The translations under genes were made by a program, and so were the position numbers. Positions 9,000 through 18,800 of a stretch of 64,000 nt of DNA are shown piece by piece. The notes under the pieces were generated by a model. That model made no database searches. It was not told the origin of the DNA and worked only from the letters and a program-made list of their open reading frames with translations. Source of the stretch: Streptomyces chumphonensis (GTDB lineage Bacteria; Actinomycetota; Actinomycetes; Streptomycetales; Streptomycetaceae); NCBI RefSeq assembly GCF_014779715.1, contig NZ_JACXYU010000001.1, forward strand, positions 620,001-684,000. Reading direction: 5' to 3'. The first letter of the stretch is position 1. Every line of letters begins with the position of its first letter.

Positions 9000-10940
9000 T
9001 TACTCCTTGGGGGCGGTGGCGTCGGGGCCGGGGTCGGCGGCGTGGGGGCGGGACGGGAGCGGGTCGGGATCCGCCGTCGCGGGCAGGGCGACCGACCGGG
9101 CGGCCCACAGCCGGGCGTAGCGCCCGCCCGCCGCGAGCAGCTCGGCGTGCCGGCCGCGTTCGACGACCCGTCCGTCGTCCAGGACCAGGATCTGGTCCAC
9201 GCCGGTGATCGAGGACAGTCGGTGCGCGATCACCAGGACCGTGCGTCCGACGGCCAGCCGGGACAGGGCGTCCTGGATCGCCGCCTCCGACTCGGGGTCG
9301 GCCCACGAGGTGGCCTCGTCCAGGACCAGCACGGGCGTGTCGGCGAGCAGGGCACGGGCGATGGTGACGCGCTGCGCCTGCCCACCGGAGAGGTGGGCGT
9401 CCTCGCCGTAGACCGAGTCGTAGCCCCGTGGGAGGGCTTCGATCACGGAATGGACATGGGCGGCCCTCGCCGCTTCCACGACCTGCGCGCGGTCGGCCCC
9501 GGGCCGTGCGAGCGCGATGTTGTCGTGCAGGCTCACGCGGGGCAGTCCGACGTCCTGGAGCACGAACCCGACCTGCCCGTAGAGCACATCGGACGGAATG
9601 TCCCGTACGTCGGCGCCACCGATCAGCACCGCCCCGGCGTCCGGGTCGGCGAATCGGGGCAGCAACCCGGCCAGCGTCGATTTCCCCGACCCGGACGCGC
9701 CGACGAGCGCGGTCACCGTGCCCGGTTCGAGCACGGCGTCGACGCCGCGCAGGACCGGCGTGCGGCCGTCGTAGCCGAAGGTCACCCCGCGCAGCTCCAC
9801 CCGGTGCCCGTCGGGGCTCCTCGGGGTGCCGGGCTCAGGGACCGTCGGGGTGTTCAGCAGACCCGCGAGGCTCCCGGCCGCGGCGCGCGCCAGTTGCAGG
9901 GAGGTCGCCGAGTGCTCCAGGTTCAGCAGAGGTCCGGCCAGGCCGATGCCCAGGACGAGGAACGGCACGAGATCAACCGGCTCGCACCAGCCCGCCTCGA
10001 CGAACCCGATGCCCGTACCGAGCAGTACGAGCAGCATGGTCGGGCCGGACACGGCGGCCATGGCGAGTGCGAACGGCCGCAGCATGGGCTTGGTCCAGTC
10101 GTGGAACGCCTCGGCGAAGGCGTCCGCCTCCCGCAGGAACCGGGCGTGGGCCCGGCGTCCCTGCCCGAACGCCTTGACCACCGCGATCCCACGGACGAAC
10201 TCGACCGCTGCGGCGTTGATGCGGCCCAGCGCGCCCACGTAGCCCCGCATCTGCTCCCCGTAGCCCTGGGTGATCCGGGCGTACGCCGCAGCGAAGAGAA
10301 CCAGGGGCACCATGCTGACCAGGGCCAGCCGCCAGTCCACCCAGAACAGGTAGGCGAGGGTCGCGACGGGCGTGACGGCGGCACCGGCGAAGTCGTTGGC
10401 CGCGTGGGCCACGAGGGTGTGCAGGGCGGAGACCTCGTCCTGCACGGCGGTCTTGACCCGGCCGCTGGCACGTCGGCCGAACCAACCGAGCGGCAGTCGG
10501 CCGAGGTGCCCCGCCAGCCGGGTGCGCAGGTGGTGGCTCAGATCGGCGTCGGCGATGTGGCTGATCGCGCCGGCCGCCCCGATCAGCACGAACCGCGCGA
10601 CCAGGGCCAGCGCCGCGACGGTGACCACCGCCCACACCCGCCGGCGGTCCACCGGTGGGTCCAGCAGGGCCAGGGCGAGTTCGCCGATGCAGATGTAGGG
10701 GATCACCGCGGCCACGGAACCGAGCGCCTGGCACACCGCACCCGCGACGAGGCGACCGCGAACGGGAGCGATCAGCAGACGCAGCGCCGCGCCGTCCCCG
10801 GTGGGTTGTGCGCCGGTGGGTGCGCCGTCCTCCGCCCGGCCCCGTGGCGTCGGCGGTCCGGCGCTCGGCTGGGCGGGTGCGCCGCGGACGGCTGCCGTGT
10901 CCTCCACGGTGGCCGTGCCTCCGGTGGTGTCCGGCGTCAT
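9000..10940 (-). CDS. ABC transporter, fused permease and ATPase (IrtA/YbtP-like)
   Basis: A 646-residue half-transporter, first gene of the operon. After a disordered N-terminus of about 60 residues rich in Ala, Pro and Thr come the membrane domain and a C-terminal ATPase with Walker A VGASGSGKST, signature HLSGGQAQR and Walker B LVLDEATSWADPE. The ATG at 10940 is preceded by GGAGGAGAGG; the frame extends further upstream without a better start. Unlike mycobacterial IrtA it has no N-terminal siderophore-interacting (FAD reductase) domain, so iron release would need another protein. Its partner is the next gene. The region ahead holds an iron-box-like site (11008-11026) and an adjoining palindrome (11026-11042). 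Confidence 0.85.
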   Translation of the reverse strand: MTPDTTGGTATVEDTAAVRGAPAQPSAGPPTPRGRAEDGAPTGAQPTGDGAALRLLIAPVRGRLVAGAVCQALGSVAAVIPYICIGELALALLDPPVDRRRVWAVVTVAALALVARFVLIGAAGAISHIADADLSHHLRTRLAGHLGRLPLGWFGRRASGRVKTAVQDEVSALHTLVAHAANDFAGAAVTPVATLAYLFWVDWRLALVSMVPLVLFAAAYARITQGYGEQMRGYVGALGRINAAAVEFVRGIAVVKAFGQGRRAHARFLREADAFAEAFHDWTKPMLRPFALAMAAVSGPTMLLVLLGTGIGFVEAGWCEPVDLVPFLVLGIGLAGPLLNLEHSATSLQLARAAAGSLAGLLNTPTVPEPGTPRSPDGHRVELRGVTFGYDGRTPVLRGVDAVLEPGTVTALVGASGSGKSTLAGLLPRFADPDAGAVLIGGADVRDIPSDVLYGQVGFVLQDVGLPRVSLHDNIALARPGADRAQVVEAARAAHVHSVIEALPRGYDSVYGEDAHLSGGQAQRVTIARALLADTPVLVLDEATSWADPESEAAIQDALSRLAVGRTVLVIAHRLSSITGVDQILVLDDGRVVERGRHAELLAAGGRYARLWAARSVALPATADPDPLPSRPHAADPGPDATAPKE

Positions 10941-11007
10941 GCGTGTCCTCTCCTCCGTGGCGGAGCGCGCCGGACGTTTCCCGCGCCAACATCCCCACCG
11001 ACTCAAC

Positions 11008-11026
11008 GAAGGCAAGGCTAACCTAA
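11008..11026 (-). promoter_or_regulatory. iron box (DmdR/IdeR-type) before the ABC operon
   Basis: Nineteen bases matching 15 of 19 positions of the actinobacterial iron box TTAGGTTAGGCTAACCTAA (the plus strand here ends AGGCTAACCTAA). DmdR1/IdeR bind such sites with ferrous iron and repress siderophore and uptake genes. It lies about 70-85 bases before the ATG of the first transporter gene. Confidence 0.7.
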
Positions 11027-11042
11027 TTGGACGTTGTCCAAT
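11026..11042. promoter_or_regulatory. 17-bp palindrome, likely TetR operator
   Basis: ATTGGAC and GTCCAAT form perfect 7-bp arms around GTT. It touches the iron box by one base and is the likely operator of the TetR gene at the end of the same operon. Confidence 0.6.
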
Positions 11043-11172
11043 AGTCTCGACGCGGACCAGCGTTCCGCGAGGGTGGCTTCCGGATGCAACCGGCTGTGGC
11101 AGCACGGGTCTTGCCCGGGGGAGTCACCCGTGCGATAGATGTCCAGACCCGTACCGGCGAGCGGAGGCCACT

Positions 11173-12150
11173 GTGCGACGGATCGCCCCCTGGGCCGCCC
11201 TGACACTCGCCGCCACGCTGTCGCTGACCGCGTGCGCGGCCGGCGCGCAGGAGGGGGCGAACGGCCCCGAGGCACCGTCCGGTCTGACCGTCCACGCCGG
11301 AACGGCCACGTCCGTGCACGTCATGTGGAACCGGGCGGACGCCGGGGAGGACGTCAGCGCCTACGAGGTCCACCGCGACGGCGAGCGCGTCGCGGAGGTG
11401 TCCGGCGAGACGTACATGGTGGACGTCGACGGGCTGCGGCCCTCCTCCGCGTACACCTTCACCGTCCGGGCCGAGGACGGGGACGGCAACCTCTCACCGT
11501 TCAGCCGGGAGGTCACCGTCACGACGCTCTCCGACCAGCCGGACGAGAAGCCCCCGACGCGGCCGGAGGACCTGCGGGCACGGGCCGACGGCTCCCGGGC
11601 GGCCACGCTCACCTGGCGGGAGGCGTCCGACGACACCGGCGTGACGTCCTACGACGTCCTCCAGGGCGGCACCGCGATCCACAGCGTGACCGACGGCTCC
11701 ACCACCACCCTCATCACCGGCCTGCGCCCCGGCACGACCTACCGGTTCACCGTCCGGGCCAAGGACGCGGCGGGCAACCTCTCCCCCACCAGCGACACGG
11801 CCACACTCACGACCGACAAGGGGGACGGCGGCGGCGAGAACACCGCGCCGACCGGCCTCCGGGTGGAGGCGGCCGACGACGGGAAGCACCTGGAGCTGTC
11901 CTGGGCCCCGCCGGACACCGGAGTGCGGGCCACCACGTACGAGATCCACCTCGACGGGGAGTTCGCCGCGACGCTCGTCTGGGACACCGACGAGGCCGAG
12001 GAACGCGTCACCCACCGACTCCCCGTCGACGGCACCCCGGGGACCCGGCACACCGTCACGGTCCGCGCCAAGCTCCCCGACGGCCACTGGGGCGCCTTCA
12101 CCCCGCCGCACACCGCCACGACGGCTGCGGAAAAGCACCCCCACGAATAG
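11173..12150 (+). CDS. lipoprotein with three fibronectin type III domains
   Basis: A 325-residue exported lipoprotein. The GTG at 11173 has GGAGG five bases ahead and begins a signal ending in the lipobox LTAC, so the mature cysteine would be lipidated. Three fibronectin III modules of 85-95 residues follow, starting with APSGL, PPTRPEDL and APTGL; each keeps the core Trp (MWNRA, TWREA, SWAPP), the Tyr strand and the G-L-xP-xTxYxFTVRA strand. No catalytic domain is present. In streptomycetes such modules are usually spacers in chitinases and cellulases; a protein of only FnIII modules tethered to the membrane suggests a surface adhesion or scaffold role, but that is inference. It is divergent from the ABC operon. 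Confidence 0.85.
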   Translation: MRRIAPWAALTLAATLSLTACAAGAQEGANGPEAPSGLTVHAGTATSVHVMWNRADAGEDVSAYEVHRDGERVAEVSGETYMVDVDGLRPSSAYTFTVRAEDGDGNLSPFSREVTVTTLSDQPDEKPPTRPEDLRARADGSRAATLTWREASDDTGVTSYDVLQGGTAIHSVTDGSTTTLITGLRPGTTYRFTVRAKDAAGNLSPTSDTATLTTDKGDGGGENTAPTGLRVEAADDGKHLELSWAPPDTGVRATTYEIHLDGEFAATLVWDTDEAEERVTHRLPVDGTPGTRHTVTVRAKLPDGHWGAFTPPHTATTAAEKHPHE

Positions 12151-12161
12151 GGTTCAGCGAC

Positions 12162-12205
12162 TTCGGTCAGCGGCGCATGAGCGGGTCTCCGCGCTGCTGA
12201 CCGAA
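12162..12205. terminator. bidirectional terminator between FnIII lipoprotein and immunity-like gene
   Basis: A 15-bp stem (12162-12176 with 12191-12205) containing one G-T pair and a 14-base loop, between two convergent genes. It can serve both strands. Confidence 0.7.
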
Positions 12206-12227
12206 CCGCAGATCGCTGCTCCGACGG

Positions 12228-12848
12228 TCAATTTTGAGGGTGGGCGGTCAGCCACCTGTCCGCCCATTCACGCGTGGCGGGCTCGACATGTGGGAACGCC
12301 GCGATCCGCCGGGCGTGATCTCGCAGCCTCGAGACGTGTTCGGGCTGCGAGATCACCGCGAAGCCGACGCCCACCTGCCAGTACCCGGCGACCATGAGAA
12401 CGTCCCCGCGCACTGAGGCCATCGCGAACGTGGGATTGTTCCGCCCGGTGCCGAGCACGCCCGACGCGCACCCGGCACCGGCGATGTCCCATCCCTCGGA
12501 AAGGGTCACGCGGGCCCACCGGTACGCCGGGATGTCCTCTTCGTCCGCCGTGCCGGCCTTCATCTCGATCCCCACGAGAAAGGTGCGTTCGCCACTCCTC
12601 CCGTCGCCGAACAGGCCGCTTGCGACCGCAGTGCGCTCCCATTCCTCATTCAACCTCGCTGTGAGATGGGGGGTGCCGTGGCGGAGAAGGACGTCCTGCC
12701 GCCCGTCTTCAGGAAAGAGCTGGGTCACGTACCGCGCCACCAGCGCGGGGAGGAGATCATCGACTTCCCCCACGACCTCTACGAGGTCGAGCCCTGCGGC
12801 GGACAGTCCCTTGACCAGTTCCGAGGCCACGTCGCTCTTTCCGTACAC
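12228..12848 (-). CDS. putative immunity protein of the RHS toxin
   Basis: A 206-residue protein with no signal peptide or membrane segment, so cytosolic. I do not recognise its family. It starts at GTG 12848, only 15 bases after the stop of the RHS gene, with GGGAAGGG in the RHS 3' end as the likely ribosome site. A small intracellular gene directly after a polymorphic toxin is the standard place of the cognate immunity gene, which is the sole basis for the call. Base composition is lower in GC than the window average, like the toxin tail it follows, which fits exchange as one cassette. The sequence is mixed alpha/beta with several tryptophans (EEWERT, YRWARV, EGWDIAG, REWADRWL). It could instead be an unrelated small gene. 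Confidence 0.6.
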   Translation of the reverse strand: MYGKSDVASELVKGLSAAGLDLVEVVGEVDDLLPALVARYVTQLFPEDGRQDVLLRHGTPHLTARLNEEWERTAVASGLFGDGRSGERTFLVGIEMKAGTADEEDIPAYRWARVTLSEGWDIAGAGCASGVLGTGRNNPTFAMASVRGDVLMVAGYWQVGVGFAVISQPEHVSRLRDHARRIAAFPHVEPATREWADRWLTAHPQN

Positions 12849-12863
12849 TCCAATCCCTTCCCG

Positions 12864-15800
12864 TTACCAGCGTCGAGCGTACTTATAGAAGACCGGATTG
12901 TTGTAGTCGTGCACGCCGTTCTTGTCGAGCGGGAACCACGCTATCTCTCCTCTCTTATGGTGGACCATGACACGGGTTTGGCCAGGCATACCCATGGCCT
13001 CCCCGTCAAAGATCGGTGAGTTCTTCCAGTCTTTCCAGTTGCGCACGTTTCCCTCGTTCCGCCAGAAGTCCGGCCCTGCACTCGTCACGCGCTGCGGGTA
13101 GGACGGGTCGGAGGCGACAGCACGTGCAAGTCTGTCGTGCTTCTTGGTGAGACGTGCTTGCTGGGCCCACTCGGTTCTGCGATTCTCGATGGCATCCGGC
13201 GAGTAGTTCTCGTCGGGCGTCCACTTGTTGGGTTTGCAGTTGTGGACGAGAACCGGCTGGGGCCCGGCCAGGGCGTAGTACGTGTGAAGGTCGCTGACGC
13301 TGAGGTTGTGGACCGTGGCCTGCTGGGTCCAGCGCTCAACCGAGGCGATCTGGACGTGCGTGCCCGCGCTGGTGCGAAGCCGCTGACCGGCTCGGAGGTC
13401 GGTGGCGTCAAGCCAAGCCGCCAGTTCGGGAACCCAGAACGGGTGGCCGTCTGTCGCAGTGACGGAGGCCGTCTCCTCGCCCTGGCCACCGTCGAGGTCG
13501 AGGGTGACCTTGACGAGGTTCTTGGCTCCCGTTCCGGTGATCTCCGCCGTGACCGTCTCAACTTCGGTCGCGCCCGTCTCCGGGTCGGTGGCCATCACCT
13601 TGTCGCCCAGCTTCACGTCCTCGATCGGCTGCGTGGTTCCGCTGGCCATGAGGACCCGGGTGCCGGGGACGAAGCTGTTGATAAGGCAGCTACCGCCATC
13701 CGGACCGTCCGGACTCTCCGCTCTCGACGGGCGGTCCGCGCCTGCTGGCTCGTCGCTTCCTTCCGAGCGGTTCTTGCGCGCCTTCTTCTTGGCTGCGGCG
13801 AGTTTGTCCTTGGCCTTGCTGAGCGTCTTGGAGTGCTTCCACATCCCCTTGACACCCGAGGTGAGATCGCCCAGCAGACCCCAGACACGCTTGACCATGC
13901 GGGCGCCCTTCGCCCACTGCCAGGGTGCGCCGTACTTGGCGAGGATCTTGCCCGCCAGGCCGCCGACGAAGGTGCCGGCGATGTTGAGCGCGGTCTCGCC
14001 GCAGGCCGCCAGGTCGCCGCTGGAGAAGCAGTCCATCGCCGCGTTGATGCCGAGGATGTCCTTGGCGATCTCGACGAGTTCCTTGGCGGCGTCGACGGTC
14101 TGCTGCCGGGCGGCGTTGTAGTTGTTCTGCGCCCGACTGACATCGGCCTTGGCTTCGGGAATCCCCGAGGAATCGTTGGAGCCGCCGTAGTTCCTCCAGT
14201 AGTCGACGGATGCCACCGGGTGGCCGCCGCCGATGCCGATCCACAGCAGACCCGACGGGTCGGAGTTGGTGACCGGGCTGTTGTTGGCGTAGGCGTAGCC
14301 GTTGATCTGCTCGGGGTCGGTGTAGTCGATGATCGGGTCGACCGAGATGAACTTGCCCAGTTCGGAGTCGTACTGGCGTGCTCCGATGTGGGTGAGTCCG
14401 GTCTGGCGGTCGATCGTGCCGCCGACGTAGCCCTTCTCCCCGGGCCACTGGCCGGTGGGGGAACCCCGGTCCTGGCCGTAGGGGTTGAAGCGGCGCTGGG
14501 AGACCTGGCCGGTCGCGGCGTCGACGGCCAGCTGGGCGGTGCCCTGATGGTCGTCGGCGAGGTAGGAGAGCGTGCCGTCGTCGGTGCGGACGGCGATGGT
14601 CTGGCCCGCGAACGCGTAGTACCGGGTGGCCTTGACCGTGGTCGAGCCGTTGGCGAGCCGCAGCTCCATGCCGGGCAGGTAGAGCGTGGTGGACGTGGCA
14701 TCGCGCCGCAGGACGCGGTCGCCGTCGGCGTTGTAGACGTAGCTCGCCTCGTCGCCGCTCGCCTCGGTGGTCCTGGTCAGCTTGCCCTCGGCGTTCCACT
14801 CCAGGGTCTGGGTGTCGCCGCCGATGACGCGCTGGGTGGTGTTGCCGTTCACGTCGTAGACGTAGGTGGACTGCTGGTCCACCGTGGGGCCGTCCTCGAC
14901 GACCTTGGTGACCGCGTGGGGACCGGCGTCGCCCTCGCCGTAGGTGTAGGTGCGGGTGGTGTCCTGGGCCGGGTCGAGGCCGGTGTCGTGCCGGACCTCC
15001 TGGGTGCGGTTGCCGATGGAGTCGACCGTGTAGGACGACCAGTAGGGTGCCGGGCCGCCGAGGGGTGCGGCGCCGGGGGCGGCGTCACAGGCGGACGGGC
15101 TACTGCCGGCCAGCTGGCCGCTGACGGTGCCGGAACCGGTGGCCGTCTGCGCGTCGGCCGCCGGGGTCCACGCCTCGGAGAGGCGTCGGCCGGTGTCGTA
15201 GGCGAAGCACTGGACGTCGGGGGCGGCGCCCGCGCGGTCCGCGATGGACAGGATGTTGCCCGCCGCGTCGTAGGAGTAGTCCGCCGAACGGAGCGGGGTC
15301 TGCTGCGTGGAGGCGTCGAGGACCGAGCTGGTGAGGCGGTCGGTGCCCTTCTCGTAGTCGTAGGTCTGCCACAGCGTCTCGCCGCTGTCCATGGTCAGGG
15401 CGAGCTGCTGGATCAGGCTGGTGGGCGAGTACGTCGTCTCCTTGACGTAGGGCGTGTCGTTGCCCGACAGGCCGGTGGCGCGCTGGAGTTCGTCGTAGTC
15501 GTAGGCGAGGGACTCCGCTCCCAGTCCTCCGGCGGCGGGCATTCCGGTGCTCTGGAGGGTGCCGTCGCGGTTGTAGCTCTGGGTGAAGGTGTAGACGCCC
15601 GCGAGGGCGCCTTCGGAGTCGGGCACCCGGTAGGCGGTCTTCAGCGGGCGGTAGTAGTCGTCCATGGACTGGACGACGGTGCCGAAGTATTCACTGCCAC
15701 CCTCGACGTAGCGCAGGGAGGCATAGACCTTACCGAGCCAGCCCTCGCGGTCGTAGCGGGTCTCGGTGAGTTTGGTGCCGGTCTCCGGGTCGCCCTGCCA

Positions 15801-18800
15801 GGTGGTGGTGGGGCGGCCGAGTGCGTCGTAGACGGTGGAGGTCTTCTCGCCTCGGGCGTCGGTGCTCGAGATGAGCTGGTCGAGCTCGTCGTAGACCATC
15901 GTGGACGTGCCCGCGTCCGGGTCGATGTTCTCGACCTGGCGGCCCAGCTGGTCGTAGGCGTAGCGCCAGGTGTTGCCCTGGGAGTCGGTGACGGTCTCCA
16001 GTCGCCCGGCCGGGGTGAAGGTGTAGGCCGTGGTGTCGTAGCCGTTGCCCGGTCCGGCGCCGCCGCCGGGGTTCGGGGTGGGGCCGTCCCAGTGCCACAC
16101 CTCGGTGGTCTGGCCCGCGGCGTTGGTGACGGTCGTGGTCGGCACGCCGCCCTCGGGCGGGTCGACGTGGGTGTACTGGCCGTCGTAGTCGGTGGTGGAG
16201 CTCCACTGCTCCACCCCGGCGACGGCGAACGTCTGCCGCGTGGGCCGACCCAGGCCGTCGTACGTGTAGAGCGTCTGGGCGCCGACCTCGCCGTCGGAGA
16301 CGAGCAGCAGGTCCGACGAGGGCGCGCCTGCGGCGTTGTAGGTGGCGGTGGTCTTCCAGACCTTTCCGGTGCCGTCGTAGTGGGTGTCGGCGACCATGCG
16401 GGTGCCGCCCGGGCCCTCGGTCTGCTTCTGCCGGGGGCGCAGGAGGCCGTCGTAGAGCTGGTACTCGACGCCGTAGGTCCCGCCGACCTCCAGCTTCTCG
16501 GTCTTGACGGCGACGGGCTTGTCCCGGCTGATGGCGTAGGAGTGCTTGATGCTCGGCGACTGGCTCGTGGCCCGGTCCGGCATCCACACCGAGACGAGGC
16601 GGCCGAGCGGGTCGTACGCGAGGTCGGTGCGCTGCCCGTTGGGGTCGGTCTGGCCACGGGACTGGCCCCAGGCGGGGGCGTAGTCGGTGGTGGTGACGTG
16701 CCCGAGCGCGTTGGTGACCTCGGTCTTCGCGATGAGGCCGTGCGTGTCGGTGTAGGCGGTGGTGGTGGTCGCGCCGCCCGCGTCGGTCTGGGAGGTGGGG
16801 CGGCCGAAGGCGTCGTAGGCGGTGGTGCCGGTGGTCTGGTAGGTGGCGGTGGTGCCGTCGTGGGACGTCATCCGCTCGGTGGTGGTGGGGTCGCCCTTCG
16901 TGGGGGCGTCACCGAAGGCGCCGCCGTCGTAGGCGGTGCGCTCGTCGGCGAGGACGTCCGTCGTGCGGTCCGGGGTGGCCGAGCAGGCGACGGCCACCTT
17001 CTCGCTGCGCGAGGGGACCTCGTACATGTTCCGGCCGGGGTTGTCCGCGTACCACAGGCGGGTGCAGGTGTCGTCCTCGGTCGTGGAGAGGTCGCCGAGT
17101 TCCTCGATCCTGGTCGCACGGCCGCTGCGGACGGAGGTGTCGAACGTCGTCGTGGACTTCGTCTCGCGCCAGCTGCCGTCGGAGAGGGCCTTGAAGCCGC
17201 GCGACGTCCGCGGACGGACCAGGGTGGCCTTCGTCGTCTTCCAGGGCTTGGTCTGGGTCGCGGTGACGTGCTTCCACGGTTCGCTGATGGTCTTGGCGAG
17301 GACCGCGTCGCCGTCGTAGGTGGCCGCTTCCAGTTCGAAGCCGGTGTACTCCTTGTGCCCGGTGTGGCTCGTGCCGGTGGAGTCGGTGACGGTTTCGGTG
17401 CGGGTGCCGCCGCCGGGCTTCTTGTCGCCGTCCAGGCCCTGGAGGAAGGTGTAGTCGATCCGGGTGGGCATGGTCTGGCCGTCGCCGCTGGTGACGGTGA
17501 CCTTGCCGTAGCCCTGCCACTGGTCCCAGGTCAGCATCTCCTCGTCGGTGATGCCGTCCTTCTCGCCGTGCCGCCAGCCGGCCGGGCCCTGGTAGTCGTA
17601 GCGGGTGACGAGGTCGCGGGCGCCGCCGGTGCGGTCGGTCTGGATGATCTCGGCGACGACGTACTTGTGGAACCAGTCGGTGATCGGGTCGATGTGGCCG
17701 GGCGGGGCCCAGCGCACGGGGTAGCAGCGCTTGGTCTGCTCACCGGGCTCGGGCAGTGCGCCGGCGGTGCACTCGGTGGGCGCGTAGTTGACGTCGAGCT
17801 GGGTGCCGGTCTCGGTGAGGACGGAGCTGAGGCGGAAGCGGTGGAAGGGGGCGATGTTGTCGCCGTTCTTGTCCACGCGGTTGACGAGCTGTTCGCCCTG
17901 GAGCTCCAGGGCCGGCAGCTCGGCGCTGCCGCCGACCTTGCCCTCGTGGTCGATCGTCGAGAGCCACAGCGTCTTGGAGTCGTCGCCGTTGTCGGTGAAC
18001 AGGTGGGTGAACGTCCAGGCGTCCACGTCCTGGTAGGAGCCGCCGCCGGTGTGCATCTGGGTGGTGATGCCGGTGAGCCGCTTGCGCGTCCAGAAGGTGG
18101 CGGCGGCCTGGCTGACGTCGCACTTCGTGCCGGCCTTGCAGTACCGGTCGACGGGGGTGTCGGGCCAGTGCGCGGCGTTGGCCTCGGTGAACTTGCCCGC
18201 CGCGCAGTCGAAGTCCTTGGTGGGCAGGCAGCGTTCGGCGGTGGTGAAGACGACGCGGGCGGCGGGGTCGGTGCTGAAGACCTTCCCGTCGCGCTGCCCG
18301 TAGTCGACGCGCTTGAGGTAGCCGCCGCGGGTGTAGGCCGTCCCGTCGACGTCCGTCTTGCCGTTCAGCGCGTAGTGGTTGGTCTCCTTGCCGTACAGGT
18401 AGGACATCACGTTGCCGTGGGTGTCCTTGACGTAGTCCAGGTTCCAGCGCCAGCCCTGCTGGCAGTGGGCGTCGGCGAAGGTGGCGTCGTAGCAGGGCTC
18501 GCCGGAGTCGTCGCCGAAGACGGGCGTGGTCCAGGTGGAGTGGGTCTGCTCGTCGCCGGAGGACCAGCCGGGGCGGCGGTTGAGCCCGAAGTAGTACTCG
18601 GTGCCGTCGGTGGTGGTGACCTTCCAGTGCTCACCGTTGTCGTCGCCGTTGGAGGCGCCGGTGAGCTTCTCGATCCGGGCGCCGTTCTCACCGGTGAGGT
18701 GCCACTCGCCGGTGTCGTCGTCCTTGATCAGCTCGCCGGAGGCGCCGTCGAGCATCATGGTGGCGTTGTCGAAGGCCCAGCACTGCTCGGCGGAGGTGTC

